Source: VXNE01 sp965217825 (lineage in GTDB: Bacteria; Pseudomonadota; Gammaproteobacteria; Pseudomonadales; Azotimanducaceae). From it: DNA of 64,000 nucleotides. Positions 37,210 through 46,218 of this stretch are shown piece after piece. Location of the stretch: positions 4,464,001 to 4,528,000 of the forward strand of contig OZ244571.1 in assembly GCA_965217825.1 (NCBI GenBank), written 5' to 3'. Both the position numbers and the translations under genes were made by a program. Position 1 is the stretch's first letter. Every line of letters starts with the position of its first letter. A model generated the notes under the pieces. The model did not search any database, was not told the DNA's origin, and saw nothing but the letters and a program-made list of their open reading frames with translations.

Positions 37210-39858
37210 ATGTCCAAAAGCACCGACGAATGGGAGATTGAGCAGCGGGAGTGGCTCGAAGCCCTCGACGGCGTACTAGAAGAACACGGCGGGGAGAACA
37301 CCAAGGCGCTACTGCTGCGGCTGCAGGACTCCGTGTCCCGGCGCGGCATAGTGCTGACCGACGCTGCCCTGAACACGCCGTACCGCAACACCATCCCCCT
37401 GGCCGAACAGCCTCCCTACCCCGGCAGTATCGAGGTCGAAACCCGAATAGAGAACATCCTGCGCTGGAACGCCGTGGCAATGGTGTTGCAAGCGTACGAT
37501 TCCGGCTCCGGCGTCGGCGGCCATATCGCGACCTACCTGTCCGCGGCGACGTCAATGGAAGTCGGCTTCAACCACATATTCCGCGCGCCCGGCCCGGACT
37601 ACGGCGGCGACCAGGTACACGTGCAGGCCCACACGTCGCCGGGGGTGTATGCGCGCGCGCTGCTCGAAGGACGGCTCACGGAGGAACAACTGAAGAACTT
37701 CCGGCGCGAGAAGGCGCCCGAAGGCGGTCTGCCTTCCTATCCGCATCCGCGCCGAATGCCCGATTTCTGGCAGATGCCTTGCGCGAGCATGGGCCTGTCG
37801 ACCCCCAGCGCCATCTACCAGGCGCGTTTCGCCAAGTACCTGGAAAGCCGGGGACTCAAGCCCAGGAACGGCGGCAAGGTGTGGAATTTCATCGGCGATG
37901 GCGAATCGGACGAGCCTGAAGTCCTCGGCACCATCGACATAGCCGCCCGCGAGCACCTCGACAATCTCGTGGTCGTCGTCAACTGCAACCTACAGCGCCT
38001 GGACGGACCGGTGCGCGGCAACGGCAAGATCATTCAGGAACTCGAGCGGGCCTTCCGGGGCGCCGACTGGCATGTCATCAAGGTCATCTGGGGCGGGGGT
38101 TGGGACAAGCTGTTCGAGCGCGACGTGAACGGCGTCCTGCAGGCGCGCATGGAGCAGGCGGTGGACGGCGACTACCAGTTCTACACCGTATCGCCCGGCG
38201 ATGTGGTGCGCGAACATTGGGTCGAGGATCTCCCGGAGCTCGCCGATCTCATGGACTCGTTGAACGACGAAGAGATCCGCACGATCAAACGCGGCGGCCA
38301 CGATCACCAGAAGATCTATGCCGCGTACAAGCAGGCGATGGCGGTCAAGGGCAAGCCCTGCGTGGTGCTGTTGAAGACGGTGAAAGGCGATGGTCTCGGC
38401 CCGAAAGCCGAGGGGCGCAACACGGTGCACCAGAAAAAGTACCTGTCGCCGGATGAGCGGCACGAACTCGCCCGCCGACTCGACATTCCCTTGCCGGACG
38501 ACGCCGTGGAGCGCGCCGATTTCTACCAACCGCCGGAAGACAGCGAGGAGATCCGCTACCTCAAGGCGCGGCGAGAGGCGCTTGGCGGCTTTCTGCCGGC
38601 GCGCAATGTCCGTTGCGAACGCCTGGCTCCCCCGCCACTGTCCATGTTCAGGGACATGCTCGAAGGTTTCGGAAAGCGCGAGGTGTCGACCACCATGGCG
38701 GTGGTGCGAATGCTGCAGAGGCTGCTCAGGGACAAACGCATCGGCCGCTATATCGTGCCGATCGTGCCGGACGAAGCGCGCACGTTCGGCATGGATGGGC
38801 TGTTTCCGCGGGCCGGCATCTTCTCGCCCGAAGGACAGCGTTACCAGCCGGTGGACGCCGGCACGATCGCGCCGTACCACGAAGCCGAAGACGGCCAGAT
38901 ATTGCAGGAAGGCATTTGCGAAACCGGCGCCATGGCGTCGTTTCTCGCGGCCGGAACCGCCTACGCGAACTACGCGCTGCCGATGATCCCGTTCTATATC
39001 TTCTACTCGATGTTCGGCTTCCAGCGCGTCGGCGACATGATCTGGTCCTGCGGCGACATGCTGTGCAAGGGTTTTCTGCTCGGGGGCACTTCCGGCCGCA
39101 CGACGTTGAACGGAGAAGGCGTGCAGCACCAGGACGGCCACTCCCATGTCGCCGCTTCCACGGTGCCCAATCTAAACAGCTACGATCCGTCTTTCGCGTT
39201 CGAGATCGCGGTCATCGTGCGCGACGGGATTCGGCGCATGTACCAGGAGTTCGAGGACGTCTTCTACTACATCACCGTCACCAACCAGAACTACCACATG
39301 CCGCCCATGCCGAAGGGCGTCGAGGACGGCATCGTCAAGGGTATGTACTGCTTCCGGCGCGCGGAGGAAAGGGCGCAGGTCAATCTGCTCGGCAGCGGCG
39401 CCATCATGGTCGAGGTGATGGCTGCGGCCGAAACGCTCGAGCGTCTGGGGATCACCACCAACATCTGGAGTGTGACGAGCTACAACGAACTCGCCCGCCA
39501 GGGCGCGCACGCCGAGCGGACGCAATTGCTGAGCGTCGGCGGCTGCGACGAGCGTCCCTATGTCGAGGAGTTGCTCGCCGATGAAACCGGCGTATTCGTC
39601 GCCGCCTCGGACTACATGAAGGCGTTGCCGCTATCCATTTCGCGCTGGTTTCCGAATGCGTACGTGGCGCTCGGCACCGACGGATTCGGCCTGTCGGAAT
39701 CCCGCGCGGCATTGCGGGACCATTTCGAGGTGTCGAGCGATTGGATCGCCTTCGCCGCGCTGTCGATCCTCGCGCGGACCAACCAGACCCGGGCGAACGC
39801 GGCGTTCGACTTCGCCAGGGAGAAAGGGCTCGACCTCGAGAAGGCCCCGGCGGACTGA
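37210..39858 (+). CDS. aceE: Pyruvate dehydrogenase E1 component, homodimeric type
   Basis: This 882-aa thiamine-diphosphate enzyme decarboxylates pyruvate and acetylates the E2 lipoyl domain (E. coli AceE is 887 aa). The ThDP fold shows GGHIATYLSAATSMEVGFNH, NFIGDGESDEPEVLG and NCNLQRLDGPVRGNGKI; the pyrimidine domain and C-terminal half (EGVQHQDGHSHVAAST, FPNAYVALGTDGFGLSESRA) are complete. Start ATG 37210 is divergent from the acyl-CoA dehydrogenases. No aceF or lpd follows, so E2 and E3 must be encoded elsewhere, or this is an AceE paralog for another 2-oxo acid. Confidence 0.93.
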   Translation: MSKSTDEWEIEQREWLEALDGVLEEHGGENTKALLLRLQDSVSRRGIVLTDAALNTPYRNTIPLAEQPPYPGSIEVETRIENILRWNAVAMVLQAYDSGSGVGGHIATYLSAATSMEVGFNHIFRAPGPDYGGDQVHVQAHTSPGVYARALLEGRLTEEQLKNFRREKAPEGGLPSYPHPRRMPDFWQMPCASMGLSTPSAIYQARFAKYLESRGLKPRNGGKVWNFIGDGESDEPEVLGTIDIAAREHLDNLVVVVNCNLQRLDGPVRGNGKIIQELERAFRGADWHVIKVIWGGGWDKLFERDVNGVLQARMEQAVDGDYQFYTVSPGDVVREHWVEDLPELADLMDSLNDEEIRTIKRGGHDHQKIYAAYKQAMAVKGKPCVVLLKTVKGDGLGPKAEGRNTVHQKKYLSPDERHELARRLDIPLPDDAVERADFYQPPEDSEEIRYLKARREALGGFLPARNVRCERLAPPPLSMFRDMLEGFGKREVSTTMAVVRMLQRLLRDKRIGRYIVPIVPDEARTFGMDGLFPRAGIFSPEGQRYQPVDAGTIAPYHEAEDGQILQEGICETGAMASFLAAGTAYANYALPMIPFYIFYSMFGFQRVGDMIWSCGDMLCKGFLLGGTSGRTTLNGEGVQHQDGHSHVAASTVPNLNSYDPSFAFEIAVIVRDGIRRMYQEFEDVFYYITVTNQNYHMPPMPKGVEDGIVKGMYCFRRAEERAQVNLLGSGAIMVEVMAAAETLERLGITTNIWSVTSYNELARQGAHAERTQLLSVGGCDERPYVEELLADETGVFVAASDYMKALPLSISRWFPNAYVALGTDGFGLSESRAALRDHFEVSSDWIAFAALSILARTNQTRANAAFDFAREKGLDLEKAPAD

Positions 39859-39997
39859 TCATTGCCGCCGAGCATTTAGAGCGCTGCGCGCGCGACGCCG
39901 GCATCAAGGTCCACATCGACCTACCATCGCGCCCCTCACCGATCAGACCTACGTGCTCACCCACCTCAACGCCTCGGCAACCCGCTCCCGTTCCGGA

Positions 39998-40026
39998 TTG
40001 ACAGAATACATATAAAAATACATATT
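39998..40026 (+). promoter_or_regulatory. Promoter/operator of brnTA
   Basis: A -35 TTGACA at 39998-40003 is followed 17 bp later by CATATT at 40021-40026, in a very AT-rich island. A direct repeat AATACATAT occurs at 40005-40013 and 40017-40025, inside the spacer and -10, as expected of an operator for an autoregulating antitoxin. Translation of the toxin starts only a few bases downstream. Confidence 0.6.
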
Positions 40027-40032
40027 ATTGAT

Positions 40033-40305
40033 GTGGAAACGACTTGGGACCCGGCCAAGGCGCGAACGAACTTCGCCAAGCACGGAGTCGCTTTCGAGGA
40101 CGCCGAAGCGGTGCTGGCCGACCCGGCTGGCCTCACCCGCGAAGACCCCGACGCACGCGGCGAACACCGTTTCGTCACAGTCGGCGCCGATGCCCTGGGG
40201 CGTGTCGCGACCGTTGTCTACACCTACCGCGGAGACCAGATCAGGCTGATCTCCGCCCGCCCCGCCACACGACAGGAGACAGACATCTATGCGAAAGGAA
40301 TATGA
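40033..40305 (+). CDS. brnT: BrnT family toxin
   Basis: This 90-aa toxin is an RNase of the RelE-like fold, known to be neutralised by BrnA. The family pattern is clear: TTWDPAKARTNFAKHGVAFE at the N-terminus, the DPDARGEHRFVTVG centre and RLISARPATRQE near the end. The start is GTG 40033. It overlaps the antitoxin gene by 17 bp. The toxin-first order is normal for brnTA. It lies directly after aceE with its own AT-rich promoter, so it is an independent module. Confidence 0.92.
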   Translation: METTWDPAKARTNFAKHGVAFEDAEAVLADPAGLTREDPDARGEHRFVTVGADALGRVATVVYTYRGDQIRLISARPATRQETDIYAKGI

Positions 40306-40531
40306 CTTCACCGACGCCACCCGGGGCCCGGCCGTTCCGTATCCAGGCAAGACGCGTATCACCATCCTCCTCGACGGGGACGTCGTGGCCGCGTTCCGCG
40401 CACGTGCGAAGGACACCGGGCGCGGCTACCAGACCGCCATCAACCAAGCGCTCCGCGAGTACCTCGCCCAAGACGAGTTGGAAGTCACACTGCGGCGCGT
40501 CGTGCGCGAGGAGCTAAGAGACGCGGGCTAG
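40289..40531 (+). CDS. brnA: BrnA family antitoxin
   Basis: This 80-aa antitoxin has a C-terminal ribbon-helix-helix-type DNA-binding half (TRITILLDGDVVAAFRARAK, GYQTAINQALREYL). The N-terminal part is the toxin-wrapping segment. It begins MRKEYDFTDATRGP and overlaps brnT by 17 bp, so it is translated coupled. BrnA proteins repress their own promoter, consistent with the direct repeat AATACATAT upstream of brnT. Confidence 0.9.
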   Translation: MRKEYDFTDATRGPAVPYPGKTRITILLDGDVVAAFRARAKDTGRGYQTAINQALREYLAQDELEVTLRRVVREELRDAG

Positions 40532-40602
40532 CAGCCTGCGCCGTAGAACGGCACGCAGTGCTCGCCTCGAAAAGCTCCGGACGACCAAACTAACTCCCCT
40601 CC

Positions 40603-41484
40603 TCAACGCCGGGCGCGCTGTCGCGGCGGGCGGGGCTTTGCTCCGGTCATGTCCATCAGGCGTTCGCTCAGCGGTAGCAGGTCTTCAAAGATCGCATCCG
40701 GTCCGAGTTCCACCGGTTCATTGACCACGATCTCCGACCTGGAGTAGGTGCCGCCCGTCGCATGGATGACGGCGCCGTTCGGCGCATCCTCGCTGCACAT
40801 GAACAAGACCGCGGGGCTGACCAGCTTCGGATGCCGGTCCGGTGGCGGTTCGGCGACATTCTCGTCGCGTCCCGGCACCGTGTTGGTCATCCTGGTCGCG
40901 GCGCCCGGTGCCAGCGTGTTCACGCGCACGTTGTGGTTGGCCCCCTCCTTCGCCAGGACGTTCATCAGTCCGAGCATGCCCATCTTCGCAGCACCGTAGT
41001 TCGATTGTCCGAAGTTGCCGAAAATGCCGGATCCGGAACTGGTGAAAACGATGCGCCCGTAATTCTGGGCGTACATCAACGGCCAGGCCGCGTGCGTCAC
41101 GTAGGCGGAGCCGTTCAAATGGACGTTCATGACGAGGTCCCACTCGTCGAGGGTCATGTTCTTGAACGTCCTGTCGCGCAGGATGCCAGCGTTGTTGACC
41201 AGGATGTCGATCCGGCCGAACGCAGCCACGGCGGTCTGCACGATGGACGCAGCACCTTCCCGATCAGAGACAGAGCCTTTGTTGGCGACCGCGATACCGC
41301 CCGCGGCCTCGATCTCGGCAACCACCGCATCTGCGGCGTCGCCCTCTCCCGTGCCGTCGACGCGGCCGCCCAGGTCGTTCACTACCACTTTCGCCCCACG
41401 CTTGGCGAATTCCAGCGCGTGGCACCTTCCTATGCCTCCACCAGAGCCGGTGACGACGGCGACTTTTCCTTCGAATTCACTCAT
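40603..41484 (-). CDS. SDR-family 3-hydroxyacyl-CoA dehydrogenase-like oxidoreductase
   Basis: This 293-aa short-chain dehydrogenase resembles the dehydrogenase domain of peroxisomal multifunctional enzyme 2. It has the cofactor loop VVTGSGGGIGRCHALEFAKR, NNAG (residue ~100), the catalytic Ser in FTSSGSG and the YxxxK motif in SNYGAAKMGMLG. The inserted stretch VVNDLGGRVDGTGEGDAADA, typical of the MFE-2 branch, follows the Rossmann beta-2. It may serve beta-oxidation of branched substrates with the surrounding genes. It begins at ATG 41484. Confidence 0.88.
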   Translation of the reverse strand: MSEFEGKVAVVTGSGGGIGRCHALEFAKRGAKVVVNDLGGRVDGTGEGDAADAVVAEIEAAGGIAVANKGSVSDREGAASIVQTAVAAFGRIDILVNNAGILRDRTFKNMTLDEWDLVMNVHLNGSAYVTHAAWPLMYAQNYGRIVFTSSGSGIFGNFGQSNYGAAKMGMLGLMNVLAKEGANHNVRVNTLAPGAATRMTNTVPGRDENVAEPPPDRHPKLVSPAVLFMCSEDAPNGAVIHATGGTYSRSEIVVNEPVELGPDAIFEDLLPLSERLMDMTGAKPRPPRQRARR

Positions 41485-41609
41485 TTCCTTCCTCGATAAA
41501 CCTGTCCAAATCCCGATTCCGGCTGCAACGACAGCCTGTTTCCCCTATGTGGAACTCGCTTCCGTTATACCACCGAATCCGCCCCGGCAGGCAAGGCGAA
41601 CCGCTCGGC

Positions 41610-42440
41610 TCAGCCCATGATTGCTCCGCCCGTGCGGGCGACCGAATCCAGATGACGCGCCATTTCGCGCTCGCCCATGTCGTGTTCCGGCGCCCGCATC
41701 AGGTCGAAAAGGTCGTACGCGTCCTCGCCCGCCACGAGCGTCGCGGTATCCCGAGGTATCTTGACCCTGGCAGACTGTCGGACTTGGCGCGCTAGCGGCA
41801 AGATCGACGGGGTGCCAGGTGGGCTTGGGCGGGGGTGAAGGACGGCACGCCCGAAGGGCTGGCGGACTTCATGGCGCTGGCAGACTGTCGGACTTGGCGC
41901 GCTAGCGGCAAGATCGACGGGGTGCCAGGTGGGCTTGGGCGGGGGTGAAGGACGGCACGCCCGAAGGGCTGGCGGACTTCATGGCGCTGGCAGACTGTCG
42001 GACTTGGCGCGCTAGCGGCAAGATCGACGGGGTGCCAGGTGGGCTTGGGCGGGGGTGAAGGACGGCACGCCCGAAGGGCTGGCGGACTTCATGGCGCTGC
42101 CGCACGTGGGTTCCGCAGAAGCGCAGCACGAGGCCGATGCGCCGGTCGTCAGGTCGGTCACCGGATGCACGATCCGAGCGTCGCGCACCAGGTTCCACAG
42201 CGCGATATCCGGACCGATGAGTTGCCCTACCATATCGACGATCTCTGGAATACGCGCGACGTTCAAGAACCAGGTGTCGAAGGCGAGCAACGCCGGGCAG
42301 TAGTCCTCGAACTCGGGGTGCTTCGCGATCAACCGGTCATGGCCCGCGCGGATTTCGCCGAGCACTTCCTCCGGCACCCTGTAGTCCGGAACGACATGGC
42401 CGTCCGCGCGATAGCGTTCGATGTCCGTTTGCGAAAGCAT
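41610..42440 (-). pseudogene. Broken phytanoyl-CoA dioxygenase family gene
   Basis: The 5' part encodes a typical phytanoyl-CoA dioxygenase N-terminus from ATG 42440 (MLSQTDIERYRADGHVVPDY ... VGQLIGPDIALWN), with GGAGGAAG 8 bp upstream. After about 110 codons similarity stops and three 110-bp tandem repeats follow. The extreme C-terminus of such a protein (ATLVAGEDAYDLFDLMRAPE, then DMGEREMARHLDSVAR) reappears at 41610-41770. The iron-binding HxD core is missing. A deletion combined with repeat expansion has destroyed the gene. An intact relative lies at 47318-48487. Confidence 0.8.
41767..42099. repeat. Three tandem copies of a 110-bp unit
   Basis: The unit starts CTGGCAGACTGTCGGACTTG and ends with GGCGGACTTCATGGCG; copies begin near 41767, 41877 and 41987 and appear identical to each other. 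The period is not a multiple of three, so each copy shifts the reading frame. It sits in the broken dioxygenase gene. Identity between copies suggests recent expansion or an assembly effect. Confidence 0.9.
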
Positions 42441-42511
42441 CGGGTCTTCCTCCCGCCGCCGCGTCCCGACGGTTCTTGTGTCCATGCGGCGCTGCGGACT
42501 ATTGTGCATCA

Positions 42512-42937
42512 ATGGCAATGACTGAGATAGCGCGAGGAGCCCGGGTGCCGGAAGACGCGCTCTCGATCAAGTTCGTGCGCGCTTCGGGGCCCGGCGGACA
42601 GCACGTCAACAAGGTTGCGACCGCCGTCGAGTTGCGCCTGGACCTCGCGCGCGCGAATCTGCCGCACGGGTTGCGCGCCCGGCTGCAGCGCGCTGCGGGA
42701 AGGCGTCTGAATGCGGCCGGAGAAATCGTGATCTTCGCGCAGAATCATCGCAGTCAAGCGCGCAACCGCGACGAGGCGTTCGCGCGGTTGCGGGCGCTCG
42801 TCACGTCGGCGACCCACGCCCCGGCGAGACGCATACCGACGAAACCAAGTCGAGCAGCCCGCGAGCGCCGCCGCGAGTCGAAGCGTCGCCGCGGCACCAT
42901 CAAGCGTACGCGGCGACGGCCCGAAATTGATCCTTGA
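42512..42937 (+). CDS. arfB: Alternative ribosome-rescue factor / peptidyl-tRNA hydrolase ArfB
   Basis: This 141-aa class-I release-factor-like protein lacks the codon-recognition domain. The catalytic loop ASGPGGQHVNKVATAVELR carries GGQ. The C-terminal tail is rich in Arg and Lys (RRESKRRRGTIKRTRRR), as needed to enter the mRNA channel of stalled ribosomes. ATG 42512 or 42518 are equivalent starts; the frame continues upstream without family similarity. It is divergent from the broken dioxygenase gene. Confidence 0.92.
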   Translation: MAMTEIARGARVPEDALSIKFVRASGPGGQHVNKVATAVELRLDLARANLPHGLRARLQRAAGRRLNAAGEIVIFAQNHRSQARNRDEAFARLRALVTSATHAPARRIPTKPSRAARERRRESKRRRGTIKRTRRRPEIDP

Positions 42938-43159
42938 GTCGTTCGACCCGGCATTTGGGTGACTTCGGCGCTGGGACGCTTCGCGCGCCGCCCATCAACG
43001 GCTATGATCGGGCCTGCCAGATCGTGCAAACGCGCGCGTCTTTAACTTGAAGGTTCGGGATTCACAACGCCCTTGGACGGGTTCACGCCGAACCCGGCGG
43101 AGCGCGGGCATCGGCCCTGTGGAACCGTACGAACTGTTGATCCTTGCGGGTCGGACAGG

Positions 43160-44080
43160 TCACTGGCCATCGGCTTCGGCCTCTTGCAGTATCCATTCCC
43201 GGAACGTCTGCACCTTGAGGTTCCGTCGCGACGCCTCCGTGGTGATGAGGCAGCAGCGGGCGGGCGCGGCGGTCTGGTGGTCGAAGATCCGGACCAGCGA
43301 GCCCCGCTCCAGCTCCGCCGCGATCAGCCTCGGACGCCCGACTGCGGCGCCCATTCCGGCGACCGCGGCGTCCACCAGCATGCTGTAGAGGCGGAAGCCC
43401 GACGCGCGCGACAGATCCAGCGACGGCTCGCCCTGGCGCCCGAACCAGTACGACCAGTCCGTGTCCCACCCAAGGTCGTACAGCAGAGGCCAGGCGCGCA
43501 GGTCGGCCGGCCCGCGCGGCCGACCGTGCGCCTCGAGCAGCGACGGACTGCAGACCGGCTGCAGCGTTTCCTCGAACAGCGTCTCCTCGTACAGGCTCTC
43601 AACTCTCGGCGGCGCCGCCCGCGGCGCCTTCGCCTCGCCGGCGTACGCGATCCAGAGGTCGAAGTCGCGCCGCTCCGGGTCGACCTGGCGGTGGTTGGTC
43701 TCCAGCTCGACCGCGATGCCCGGGCACGTCTCCCGAAAACGGACCAGCCGCGGCATGAGCCACTTCTCGGCCACCGCCTCGACCGAGACGATCCTCACGC
43801 GATGCGACCACGCCCGGCCCCGGTGCCGCTCGGTGACAGCGCGAATGTCGGCGAGCACGCGCTGGACGTCCTTCAGGTACGCCTTGCCCCGAGTGTTCAG
43901 ACGCACGCCCCGGGGACGGCGATCGAACAGCGCGCCGTGGAGATACTCCTCCAGCACCTTGACCCGGTAGGCGACCGCCGCCGAGGTGACGTGGAGTTCG
44001 TCCGCCGCGCGCGGAAAGCTCTCGCGGCGGGCTGCGGCTTCAAAGAAGCGCAGGCACTCAAGCGGCGGCAGGTCCGTCAT
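43160..44080 (-). CDS. LysR-family transcriptional regulator (GcvA-like)
   Basis: This 306-aa regulator has an N-terminal winged HTH (LECLRFFEAAARRESFPRAA, VTSAAVAYRVKVLEEYL). A two-lobed substrate-binding domain follows (VRIVSVEAVAEKWLMPRLVR, GDPERRDFDLWIAY region, VDAAVAGMGAAVGRPRLIA). The PLECLRFFEAAAR start is typical of the GcvA subgroup. A perfect inverted repeat lies 20 bp upstream of the ATG. The usual divergent target gene is missing, so the target is unknown; the next gene upstream on the same strand is a crotonase. Confidence 0.92.
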   Translation of the reverse strand: MTDLPPLECLRFFEAAARRESFPRAADELHVTSAAVAYRVKVLEEYLHGALFDRRPRGVRLNTRGKAYLKDVQRVLADIRAVTERHRGRAWSHRVRIVSVEAVAEKWLMPRLVRFRETCPGIAVELETNHRQVDPERRDFDLWIAYAGEAKAPRAAPPRVESLYEETLFEETLQPVCSPSLLEAHGRPRGPADLRAWPLLYDLGWDTDWSYWFGRQGEPSLDLSRASGFRLYSMLVDAAVAGMGAAVGRPRLIAAELERGSLVRIFDHQTAAPARCCLITTEASRRNLKVQTFREWILQEAEADGQ

Positions 44081-44100
44081 GGTCCCGGCGAAATAGCGTT

Positions 44101-44121
44101 TGGCATAACATCATTATGCCA
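44101..44121. promoter_or_regulatory. Palindromic operator upstream of the LysR gene
   Basis: TGGCATAA-CATCA-TTATGCCA is a perfect 8-bp inverted repeat with a 5-bp spacer, centred about 31 bp before the regulator's ATG. It contains T-N11-A-type symmetry expected of LysR sites. Autoregulation is the simplest reading. Confidence 0.6.
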
Positions 44122-44301
44122 TTAGCAAATCAGTCCTACGCCCGTCGCGCGTCGGTGCTTCCCGGCGCGCCGCCGCGGAGCCGTTCCGTGGCGTCGCGCA
44201 GGTCGACAAGAATCCGCTGCACGTCGGGGCTTCCATCGCCCACTGTCGGAACGGGCGGTCTACTACGCCGATAGCCTCCGCGAACGCGAGTTGCAGGGCT
44301 T

Positions 44302-45153
44302 TCAACCCGCCGAACGCTTCTTCGGCAGATCCACGAACTCGCCGAGCCGTTTCTGCCGGGCGGCCAGCATGGCCTCCCGCATCTCGGCGCCCTGCAGGAA
44401 CGACGCATTCCAGATGGCGATATAGTCGAGCCCATCCGCCGTCGAGTGGTCGCGGGCGTAGTTGATCATCCGCTTGCAGCCGTAGACCGCTAGCGGCGGC
44501 TTGCTCGCGATCTCCCGCGCCACTTCAAAAACACCGTCGAGCAAGGCGTTTCGGTCGGGGAAGACTCGATTGACGAGGCCGACATCGCGGGCCTCGGCGG
44601 CTGACATGCGCCTGCCGGTGTATGCGAGTTCCCGCACGATGCCCTCAGGTATGAGCTTGACCAACCGCGGGAAGGTGCCGACATCGGCGGTCATGCCGAT
44701 GTTGATTTCAAAGATGGTGAAGTAGGCGTCCTCGGTCGCGTAGCGCATGTCGCACGCTGACACCATGTCCACGCCGCCGCCGATACAGCCACCTTGCACC
44801 GCTGCGAGCACCGGGATGCGGCACTCTTCCAGGCAACTGAAACTCCGTTGCAAATGGGACGTGCCGTCGTAGAAGCTTGCGCCGTGGCGGATCCGCGCGG
44901 CCCGGGCGCCGGCGCCGTCCGCTGCCGCGCCCGAGTCGCCGCCAAAGGCAGCGAGGTCCATGCCCGACGAGAAATGCGGCCCGGTGGAGGAGATGACGAT
45001 GGCGCGCGCTTTGGCGTTGCCGTCGATTTTGGCGACGATTTCCGGCAACTCCCGCCAGAACGCCGGGTTCATGCTGTTGCGCTTCTCCGGCCGCGTCAGC
45101 ACGATGTGTGCAACGCGATCCTGGATGTCGACGCTGAAGCTCTCGTAGGTCAT
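44302..45153 (-). CDS. Enoyl-CoA hydratase/isomerase, dienoyl-CoA isomerase-like
   Basis: This 283-aa crotonase resembles delta(3,5)-delta(2,4)-dienoyl-CoA isomerases (ECH1). It has oxyanion loops HFSSGMDLAAFGG and AAVQGGCIGGGVDMVSACD, and the segment FEINIGMTADVGTFPRL, which holds the Glu and the Asp (in TADVGT) used by ECH1 for proton transfer. Start ATG 45153. It was once directly downstream of phyH: a copy of the phyH 3' end lies 11 bp upstream. Together they would process unsaturated or branched acyl-CoA intermediates. Confidence 0.88.
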   Translation of the reverse strand: MTYESFSVDIQDRVAHIVLTRPEKRNSMNPAFWRELPEIVAKIDGNAKARAIVISSTGPHFSSGMDLAAFGGDSGAAADGAGARAARIRHGASFYDGTSHLQRSFSCLEECRIPVLAAVQGGCIGGGVDMVSACDMRYATEDAYFTIFEINIGMTADVGTFPRLVKLIPEGIVRELAYTGRRMSAAEARDVGLVNRVFPDRNALLDGVFEVAREIASKPPLAVYGCKRMINYARDHSTADGLDYIAIWNASFLQGAEMREAMLAARQKRLGEFVDLPKKRSAG

Positions 45154-45163
45154 TCGATAGTCC

Positions 45164-45302
45164 TTTTCTCGGATCGGCGGACCGGGCTAAATCCCGAGAT
45201 CGAGAAGGTTGTAGTCCTTGATGCGGTCCCGGGCCGCGTCGTTCCACTCGAACGTCGTGCCTTCGCTGACATGGGGTTGATAACGAAAAGGCTCCTCGTC
45301 CG
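45164..45302 (-). pseudogene. Displaced 3' end of phyH (left direct repeat of an integrative element)
   Basis: About 139 bp are nearly identical (roughly five mismatches) to 47295-47434, in the same orientation. It encodes the last ~38 residues of the phytanoyl-CoA dioxygenase (ending KDYNLLDLGI, stop TAG) plus the start of the phyH-crotonase spacer. It marks where the original phyH 3' end was cut off when the element between the two copies entered. Confidence 0.85.
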
Positions 45303-45371
45303 GGCACCAAACCGATCATATTCCATCGCGTTCCCATAGCGTCCTCAAACGTCCCCGAAATACCCACAATT

Positions 45372-46010
45372 ATGTCCAATAACGGCTACGTCGAGCACAA
45401 CGCGGCCGGCGAAGCCATCGACGGCGCGCTTCCCAATACGCTGCGCAAGTACGCCCACCACCGCGCCTTGCCCTATCAGGAGGTCGGTGCCGCCCTCGAA
45501 GCCGTTGACGGCTCCGCGTCCAACCGCGCGGCTAAGCTGTGCTTCCGCTTCGTCAGTGCTGACCGCAGTGCGCCGCTGCGAGGCGCGCGACGTGGGACGA
45601 GATCGATCTGCGCGCCCGCGAGTGGCGCATCCCCGCCGAGCGCATGAAGGCGTACACGCGGCACACGGTGCCCCTCAGCGACGCGGCCGTCCTTCCATGG
45701 AACAACACTGCCACCACCACTGGAGGACTTGCTACGTCGGAGTTCCCTGGGCGTCACGGGCGCACTGTAATCCAGTGGGCTGAAGGCTCCTATGAAGGTC
45801 CTGCGCAGAGTCGGCCTCGCGCAACGCACGACCGTCCACGGCCTGCGCTCGGCGTTTCGAACTTGGGCGAGCGAATCCAAAGACACCGATCACGCCGTGA
45901 TGGAAATGGCCCTCGCGCACACCGTCGGGAGCGCTGTGGAGCACGAATATGCGCGCAGTGACCTACTCGACAAGCGCCGCCACCTGATGAGACCAATGGG
46001 CGGCCTACGT
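45372..46010 (+). pseudogene. Tyrosine recombinase (phage-type integrase) remnant
   Basis: Pieces of a P4-type integrase catalytic domain are spread over three frames: AHHRALPYQEVGAALEAVDG, then LTAVRRCEARDVG, WDEIDLRAREWRIPAERMKA and HTVPLSDAAV. The C-terminal part TVHGLRSAFRTWASES (HxxR) with ALAHTVGSAVEHEYARSD (His and nucleophile Tyr) starts near 45790. The N-terminal arm-binding half is missing, and at least two frameshifts plus an insertion interrupt the domain. It is the probable former integrase of the surrounding element. Confidence 0.75.
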
Positions 46011-46218
46011 CACGCGCCCCGAACGGTGTCTAGTGGCGTGACGGCGGGAGAAACCGCGCCAACCATCGTTGCGTTGGGTGTTTACAACTTGTAGCATCGT
46101 CGCGAACCGGCCACTTGGGTGGGACGGGTGTGCCGTTGCGTGAGAAAGCAATGGCTGCTCGAACAAACCCCTGTGGGTGTTTGCCCGATGCGAAATGGCG
46201 GAGAGAGGTCACTAACAA

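Noticed and set aside
41767..42099. Possible CRISPR array
   Set aside because: The 110-bp copies are contiguous and identical with no unique spacers, and no cas genes are present.
42938..43159. Small gene between arfB and the LysR gene
   Set aside because: No start with a ribosome binding site and no recognisable peptide in any frame.
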